From contig DAOUBD010000010.1 of the NCBI GenBank assembly GCA_034432935.1, positions 1-42,585 of the forward strand: a stretch of DNA of 42,585 bases. The letters are read 5' to 3'. The position numbers and the translations under genes were made by a program. Below the pieces are notes generated by a model. That model saw nothing but the letters and a program-made list of their open reading frames with translations, did no database searches and was not told the DNA's origin. Source of the DNA: DAOUAG01 sp034432935 (GTDB taxonomy: Bacteria > Chloroflexota > Dehalococcoidia > SM23-28-2 > RBG-16-64-32). Positions 38,647 to 42,585 of the stretch are shown one piece after another (within the stretch, counting starts at the first letter, position 1; every line of letters begins with the position of its first letter).

Positions 38647-39683
38647 GGCTGGTGCACCGTCTTTTGAAATTGCGGCATGACCTCTTTGGCCAGGAGCTCC
38701 ATGCAGCGGTGCAGCCGTGCTTGAGGCAGGCCATCGAAGCGCACACGGCAGAAGATGTGGTTGGCCAGAGGGTTGGCGGCAAGGCGCTGTCTAAGCTTCG
38801 AGGCCACTGTATCGGGCCGCCCCACCATGGCCATAGCGACGGTGGCCTCTACGATGTTGTGGAGGATTGCCGGCTGGTCGAAGAACACTGGCTGCTTAGT
38901 GAGAGGATTGGTAAAGAACCCCCAGCCACCCAATTGCTCACGATAGAGGTAGCGCAATAGCTCCGACATCTCTTTCTTGGCCGCCTCTTCATCGTCGTCG
39001 ACCCAGACGTCGCCCCCTGTGGTGATGGTGACGGCGCGAGGATCGCGGCCCGCCTCGCGGCACAGCTTTTCATACGTAGTGAGGGCGTCTCCGGAGGCGC
39101 CCATAAGATTTAGGCCCCTGGCGGCGGCCCGGCGGATCACAGGTTCGGCCCAGCCCCCTAACCAGATGGGGATGGGGCGTTGGAGAGGCTTGGGCTGCAC
39201 TGAGACGTCATCGTATCGGAAGAAGCGGCCTCGATAAGAGAACCGGTCCTCTGTCCAGGCCAGATGGAGGACGTCCAGCGCCTCGTCCATGCGGGGCCCC
39301 CGGTTCCTACGGGATATCCCGAAGCCGTCGAACTCGGCGTGACGGTAGCCGACAGCCACGCCCAGGTCGAGCCGCCCGCCAGAGATGATGTCGGCCATGG
39401 CAGCGGCCTGAGCGACCCGCAAGGGGTCGTGCATGGGCAGAAGGAGCATGGAGGTGCCCACCCGTATGCGGCTTGTGCGAGCGGCGATCGCCGATGCGGC
39501 CACCAGCACCGAAGGACAGTAGCCGTCATACCAAAAGTGGTGTTCCGTCACCCAGAAGTGGCTGAACCCCAGCTCCTCGGCCCATTGGGCATCCTCTATC
39601 ATCTCGCGATAGAGGTCCACGTGGTGCCTGGGTGCGTGCTTGAAGGACTGCATGCCCCAGAGGCCGACGCTGAAATCTGTCAT
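38643..39683 (-). CDS. LLM-class flavin-dependent oxidoreductase
   Basis: This 346-residue protein opens MTDFSVGLWGMQSFKHAP and has LGFSHFWVTEHHFWYDGYCPS, ARTSRIRVGTSMLLLPMHDPLRVAQAAAMADIISGGRLDLGVAVGY (quoted here as landmarks in separate family blocks), PIWLGGWAEPVIRRAA and GRPDTVASKLRQRL. It is a luciferase-like TIM-barrel monooxygenase or dehydrogenase. ATG 39683 lies 12 nt after GGAGG and downstream of the promoter at 39745-39773; an upstream extension would cross the promoter. It is the first gene of a three-gene unit (LLM, LLM, CaiB). FMN versus F420 use cannot be decided. Confidence 0.88.
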   Translation of the reverse strand: MTDFSVGLWGMQSFKHAPRHHVDLYREMIEDAQWAEELGFSHFWVTEHHFWYDGYCPSVLVAASAIAARTSRIRVGTSMLLLPMHDPLRVAQAAAMADIISGGRLDLGVAVGYRHAEFDGFGISRRNRGPRMDEALDVLHLAWTEDRFSYRGRFFRYDDVSVQPKPLQRPIPIWLGGWAEPVIRRAAARGLNLMGASGDALTTYEKLCREAGRDPRAVTITTGGDVWVDDDEEAAKKEMSELLRYLYREQLGGWGFFTNPLTKQPVFFDQPAILHNIVEATVAMAMVGRPDTVASKLRQRLAANPLANHIFCRVRFDGLPQARLHRCMELLAKEVMPQFQKTVHQP

Positions 39684-39741
39684 CGGCGGATCAGCCTCCA
39701 AGGCTTCCAGGCGATAAGCTCGATGCCGGTCATGAACGGCA

Positions 39742-39757
39742 ACGATGCTAGCATCGT
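39742..39757. promoter_or_regulatory. 16-bp perfect palindrome over a -10 box, candidate operator
   Basis: ACGATGCTAGCATCGT is fully self-complementary and contains the -10 hexamer TAGCAT of the minus-strand promoter. A dimeric repressor bound here would block the LLM-LLM-CaiB unit. It differs from the YYARMCGKTTRR sites, so a different regulator is implied. Confidence 0.55.
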
Positions 39758-39773
39758 GCCATGAGTTTGTCAA
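39745..39773 (-). promoter_or_regulatory. Promoter of the LLM-LLM-CaiB unit (TTGACA-17-TAGCAT)
   Basis: On the minus strand the -35 TTGACA is at 39773-39768 and the -10 TAGCAT at 39750-39745, with a 17-nt spacer. Confidence 0.68.
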
Positions 39774-39774
39774 T

Positions 39775-39798
39775 ATTCAACCCTACGGAAGATTGAAT
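39775..39798. repeat. Inverted repeat ATTCAA-N12-TTGAAT between divergent genes
   Basis: ATTCAA (39775-39780) and TTGAAT (39793-39798) flank CCCTACGGAAGA. The repeat lies just upstream of the -35 box of the LLM promoter and upstream of the divergent SDR gene, so it could be a regulator site serving both. Confidence 0.4.
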
Positions 39799-39953
39799 TC
39801 TGTGGTATCTTGACGCCTATACCCCCTAATGCTACAGTTGCCGTGACCCAAACCGCCGGGTGGACCGGGCGGAGGCAAAGCGAGATCGTAACCGGTGGGC
39901 GTTCCCTTGGAAGGGACAGCCGCGGTTGGAGACAGGAGGCAAAGGAGGACAAG

Positions 39954-40715
39954 ATGGGTCTTCTAGATGGTCAGGTCGCCCTCGTTACGGCTGCCGCCGG
40001 CGCTGGCATAGGACAGGCAACGGCACGGCGCCTCCTGGAGGAAGGGGCCAGGGTGGTGGTTACAGATGCCCACAGCCGGCGCGTAAAGGAGGTGGCGGAG
40101 TCCCTCTCATCGGACTTCGGCCAAGAGGTCCTGGGCCTGGAGCTGGACGTCACCAAACGGGAGCAGGTAGAGGCGGCGGTGGGCGCCACCCTAAACCGGC
40201 ATGGCCGGCTTGACATCCTGGTGAACAACGCCGGCATAAACCGGTTGCAGCCCATCTGGGAGATGAGCGACGACAACTGGAACACCGTCATCGGCGTCTG
40301 TCTCACTGGCACTTTCTACATGATGCGGGCCGCCCTGCAGCCCATGATCGGCCAACGCTCTGGCCGGATCGTGAACATCGCTTCCATCGCTGCCTGGACC
40401 GGCACGACCAGCGGTGAGGCGCATTACGCCGCCGCCAAGGGAGGGGTGATCTCCCTCACCAGATCCGCGGCCATGGAGACCGCCCAGTACGGCGTGCGCA
40501 TCAACGCGGTGGCGCCAGGCTTTACCTATAATCCCTTCCTGGAGCGCATCTATCCGCCAGAGTTCTTCGAGCGGCAGCGGAAGGCCGCGCCCCTGGGCCG
40601 CGTGGGAGAGCCGCGGGATATCGCCAACGCCGTGCTGTTTCTGGTGAGCCCCCTCTCCGACTATGTCACTGGGGAGACGCTGTGCGTGGCAGGGGGCACC
40701 TTCTTCCGCAGCTAG
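39954..40715 (+). CDS. SDR oxidoreductase, IpdF-like (paralogue of the 3952 gene)
   Basis: This 253-residue protein has cofactor motif TAAAGAGIG, ILVNNAG, Ser in VNIASIAAW and Tyr-Lys in HYAAAKGG, ending DYVTGETLCVAGG. It has the same length as the 3952 protein and shares the GLLD opening, the TDAHSRR segment and the YPPEFFER insertion. ATG 39954 follows AGGAGGCAAAGGAGG; the frame is open further upstream but without a ribosome binding site. It is transcribed away from the LLM-LLM-CaiB unit and probably oxidises a hydroxylated intermediate of the same pathway. Confidence 0.9.
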   Translation: MGLLDGQVALVTAAAGAGIGQATARRLLEEGARVVVTDAHSRRVKEVAESLSSDFGQEVLGLELDVTKREQVEAAVGATLNRHGRLDILVNNAGINRLQPIWEMSDDNWNTVIGVCLTGTFYMMRAALQPMIGQRSGRIVNIASIAAWTGTTSGEAHYAAAKGGVISLTRSAAMETAQYGVRINAVAPGFTYNPFLERIYPPEFFERQRKAAPLGRVGEPRDIANAVLFLVSPLSDYVTGETLCVAGGTFFRS

Positions 40716-41033
40716 CAGCGAAACGCCCAGCCCGGCGGCCCGGCCTTCTACGTCTTCGTCGCAAGGCGCGCCCCCAAACCAGGTCGGGCTTGCGTGGCGC
40801 GCCCATCGTGCGCAAGGAGGATTCCTGGCGCCGGGGGTGGCTTCATCGCCTTCTACGGGCCGGATGGTGAGCTAGTCCGCCGCGTCATTGTCGGTGAGGC
40901 GACCGGGGCTGTGGCGCGAAGTGCCAGAGAAGTGGGCCCAAGATTGCCATGCGATGTTCCAGAAGCACATCGCTCCCGCGCAACACCACGCCGCCCGCGG
41001 AAGCCTCCCGGAGCTTGATGGTGGTCCTCTTCA
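40716..41033. other. Intergenic region of 318 bp; possible gene remnant and hairpin
   Basis: Two copies of the palindrome GGCGCGCC (40765-40772 and 40796-40803) can form an 8-bp stem after the SDR stop, perhaps a terminator. Further on, a plus-strand frame around 40833-40905 reads GFIAFYGPDGELVRRVIVGE, which looks protein-like but has no proper start or further recognisable content. It may be the remnant of a decayed gene. Confidence 0.4.
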
Positions 41034-42154
41034 TCAACGTGTGGTTCCAGAGGTTACCGGCCTGCCTAGGAGGTGCCGGAGCGTGAGGAAGGCGTGGACG
41101 AAGGCAGGTGAGTCCGGATAGTCGTACCTCAGGGTGATCCTGTGAACGCCTTCTTGGAGTACCTCTTCGTGTTCCCCAGGGAAGAGAAGGGAGTAGCGCT
41201 CCGTGCCTCCTTGGGCGCAGATCGCCATATTGAACTCCACGGCGGAGTCCCGCCGTTCCGACCAGGCCGACTCGATGCGCTCAATCGCGGTGGCCTTGGC
41301 GATGAAGCCCCAATCGACCATCGCCGAGTCCGGGGGCAGGCTGTCCAACATAGTCAGGACTTGCCGGTTGGTTATCACAAGAAGTCCCTGGCGCAGCTTC
41401 TGGCTATGGAAAAGGGCCAATCGGCCCGGCGGGGCGAACTCAGGCCTCTCCGCGAAGAACAGGACGCGCTCCTCTGGCAGGAGCATCTCCTCCACGTGGC
41501 GCTGAAACCGCATCGGGAGACTGGGGATCAGGTACTCGGCCCAGGTGTGGGGCTCTGCCTCACCGCGCTCGCCCGCGCCAGTGGGTGGGGCGGGGACCTT
41601 CCAGGCGGCGCCAGACCGCACCCCGCTCTCGGCCTTCGCCTTCTCCCTCCAATATTTCTCCGTGGCCTGCCGAAGCACCGTCGCGGCTCCTTCAACCCCC
41701 AACCATCGCTGGAAGCCGGGCACCCAGTTTTCAGCCGCGTTGCGAAGATGTCTGGAGAGGCGGCTCACATCCTCGATGTGCTTGAGCTGGGGGTCCACCT
41801 GAGGGACGCCCAGCATCAGGTAGTGCCGGCCGTCGCCGTGGGTGAACTCGGCCATGCCCAGCACCCGCGTCTCCACCAGGCAGCCTGGGAAGGTAGGAAT
41901 GTTCACCAGAACCAGCGCGGAGAGGGGCTGCCCCCAGTCCGTCCGGGTATTCAAGATGCGACCGCGCTTCCAGGGAGAAGCGCCGTCCCGCATGGCGACC
42001 CCCGATAACCGGAGCGCCTGGCGCCGCTGGTCGTACTCGTAGAGGTTGTGACCCCCGCCCGGTCCTCCACAACGACCTGTACGGTCAGCGCATCGGGTTC
42101 CTGGCTGGCAGTACCCCGTCGTGCCCGGCGTCCCAGCCTCTCCTCAGTTCTCAC
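41034..42154 (-). CDS. Inorganic-pyrophosphatase-like pseudoenzyme with C-terminal PH-like domain; apparent frameshift
   Basis: The downstream frame (ending at 41034) begins with HNLYEYDQRRQALRLSGVA and continues to QPLSALVLVNIPTFPGCLVE and a YLMLGVP strand, which align with the soluble PPase fold (KYEYDKE, GDPLDVLVL, PTFPGC). The PPase start lies in another frame, from GTG 42154 through ALTVQVVVEDRAG. The frames meet at a run of five C (42052-42056) that would join if it were six. Catalytic residues are lost: GDPLD is GQPLS, and the K-Y-E Lys is Leu. After about 110 residues comes a second domain (MLLPEERVLFFAERP, GLLVITNRQVLTMLD) that looks PH/GRAM-like. GTG 42154 overlaps the previous stop (GTGA). 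Function unknown. Confidence 0.6.
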
Positions 42155-42585
42155 GGTAGGGCGCCCACCCCCCTGAGCACTGCCAGAGCGTGGTGCGTAT
42201 CCTCCAGGGTAGCGATGCCCACTGAGGCCCGTCCGAAGCCGCCATTGGACCGCTGGCAGGCCAGCACAAAGCCGGTGGTTTCGTCGCGATGTTCGATGCC
42301 GGTTCCCAGGGCCCGGAGTGCGCCGGACAGCCAGAAGAGGTGCTCCAGAAACCGTACCGCCCGGCGCTCCTCAAACGCCTTCAGCCAGGCGACCGTCTTC
42401 TCAGCAGGCCAGCCCTCCACTTTCGCCTTGGCCAGCGTCACGGCGGCGAAATACGTAGAGGCCAGCGTTGACCGGCCCCCGGTTCCAAAGCCTCCATCGC
42501 CGTTGCGGAGGCTCAGTACGCTGTCAGCGACCCGCGCCCGGTCGACCTCCAGCCCCAGTTCCAGACAGCTCTCCAGGGCCATGCA
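42151..42585 (-). CDS. Prenyltransferase/squalene-cyclase-fold protein, C-terminal part (truncated by window)
   Basis: The frame is open to the window edge, so at least the N-terminal portion is missing; 144 residues are visible. Two repeats of the alpha-alpha toroid type are seen: SLRNGDGGFGTGGRSTLAST followed by a YFAAVTLAK helix, and FVLACQRSNGGFGRASVG followed by EDTHHALAVLRG. Such repeats occur in protein prenyltransferase beta subunits and terpene cyclases, and also in bacterial proteins of unknown role. No cyclase DxDD or zinc-ligand motif is visible in this part. The stop overlaps the start of the PPase-like gene. Confidence 0.7.
   Translation of the reverse strand, partial: CMALESCLELGLEVDRARVADSVLSLRNGDGGFGTGGRSTLASTYFAAVTLAKAKVEGWPAEKTVAWLKAFEERRAVRFLEHLFWLSGALRALGTGIEHRDETTGFVLACQRSNGGFGRASVGIATLEDTHHALAVLRGVGALP

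Noticed and set aside
1..42585. CRISPR arrays, rRNA, tRNA, integrase or phage genes
   Set aside because: No spaced direct repeats, RNA gene signatures or phage genes were seen on either strand; the only mobile element is the IS3 copy.

Overview
The window is GC-rich chromosomal DNA from a bacterium, most likely a metagenome-derived member of the Chloroflexota (Dehalococcoidia/SAR202-like). This placement is an inference. It rests on the lipoprotein with an Ala-Ala-Ala-Cys-Gly4 lipobox and a Thr/Pro/Ala linker, the many LLM-type flavin oxidoreductases, the type III (CaiB/BaiF) CoA-transferases and the acyl-CoA genes. There are no rRNA or ribosomal marker genes to confirm it. No tRNA, CRISPR array or prophage was seen.

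Left edge (1-2.9 kb): the 3' end of a DUF499-like ATPase gene overlaps a HIRAN-domain gene. The HIRAN gene appears to be cut in two by a complete IS3-family element with a canonical A-AAA-AAC frameshift site. About 480 bp without a convincing gene follow.

Cluster A (2947-18697, minus strand): fifteen tightly packed genes, many with 4-nt overlaps, behind one strong promoter (TTGACA-17-TAGTAT). In order of transcription: an Old-Yellow-Enzyme/dienoyl-CoA reductase, a family I CoA-transferase, an amidohydrolase-family putative decarboxylase, a ScpB-like crotonase, a CaiB CoA-transferase, the small and large subunits of a divergent B12 acyl-CoA mutase, an acyl-CoA dehydrogenase, an MmgE/PrpD protein, a DUF35 Zn-ribbon protein, an SCP2-type thiolase/aldolase, a MaoC-type hot-dog protein, two SDRs and an LLM oxidoreductase. 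Divergent to it (18957-22230, plus strand) are a fused EtfA-EtfB flavoprotein and a second family I CoA-transferase.

Cluster B (22302-36369, minus strand): a promoter at about 36.4 kb drives a two-part MaoC hydratase, a LivK lipoprotein, a third family I CoA-transferase, an acyl-CoA dehydrogenase, a DsrE-like protein, a BadI/MenB-like crotonase and LivGFHM. A TetR gene with its own promoter then leads into a fused double CaiB protein and a second BadI/MenB-like crotonase. A third group (36501-39683) has a CaiB protein and two LLM oxidoreductases, with a divergent SDR at 39954.

Together the genes describe import of an organic acid by the Liv ABC system, CoA activation, desaturation with electrons passed to the fused ETF, hydration, SDR oxidation, and ring or chain cleavage by crotonases and a retro-aldolase pair. 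A mutase/decarboxylase branch is also present. Several parts resemble actinobacterial steroid side-chain and C/D-ring catabolism (Ltp2/ChsH, IpdF) and alicyclic acid degradation (BadI). The substrate cannot be read from sequence; a cyclic or branched terpenoid-like acid is the best guess. A 12-bp near-palindrome (YYARMCGKTTRR) at the TetR promoter and near two operon promoters is a candidate shared operator.

Right edge (41.0-42.6 kb): an inorganic-pyrophosphatase-like pseudoenzyme fused to a PH-like domain, with an apparent frameshift, is translationally coupled to the 3' end of a prenyltransferase/squalene-cyclase-fold gene.
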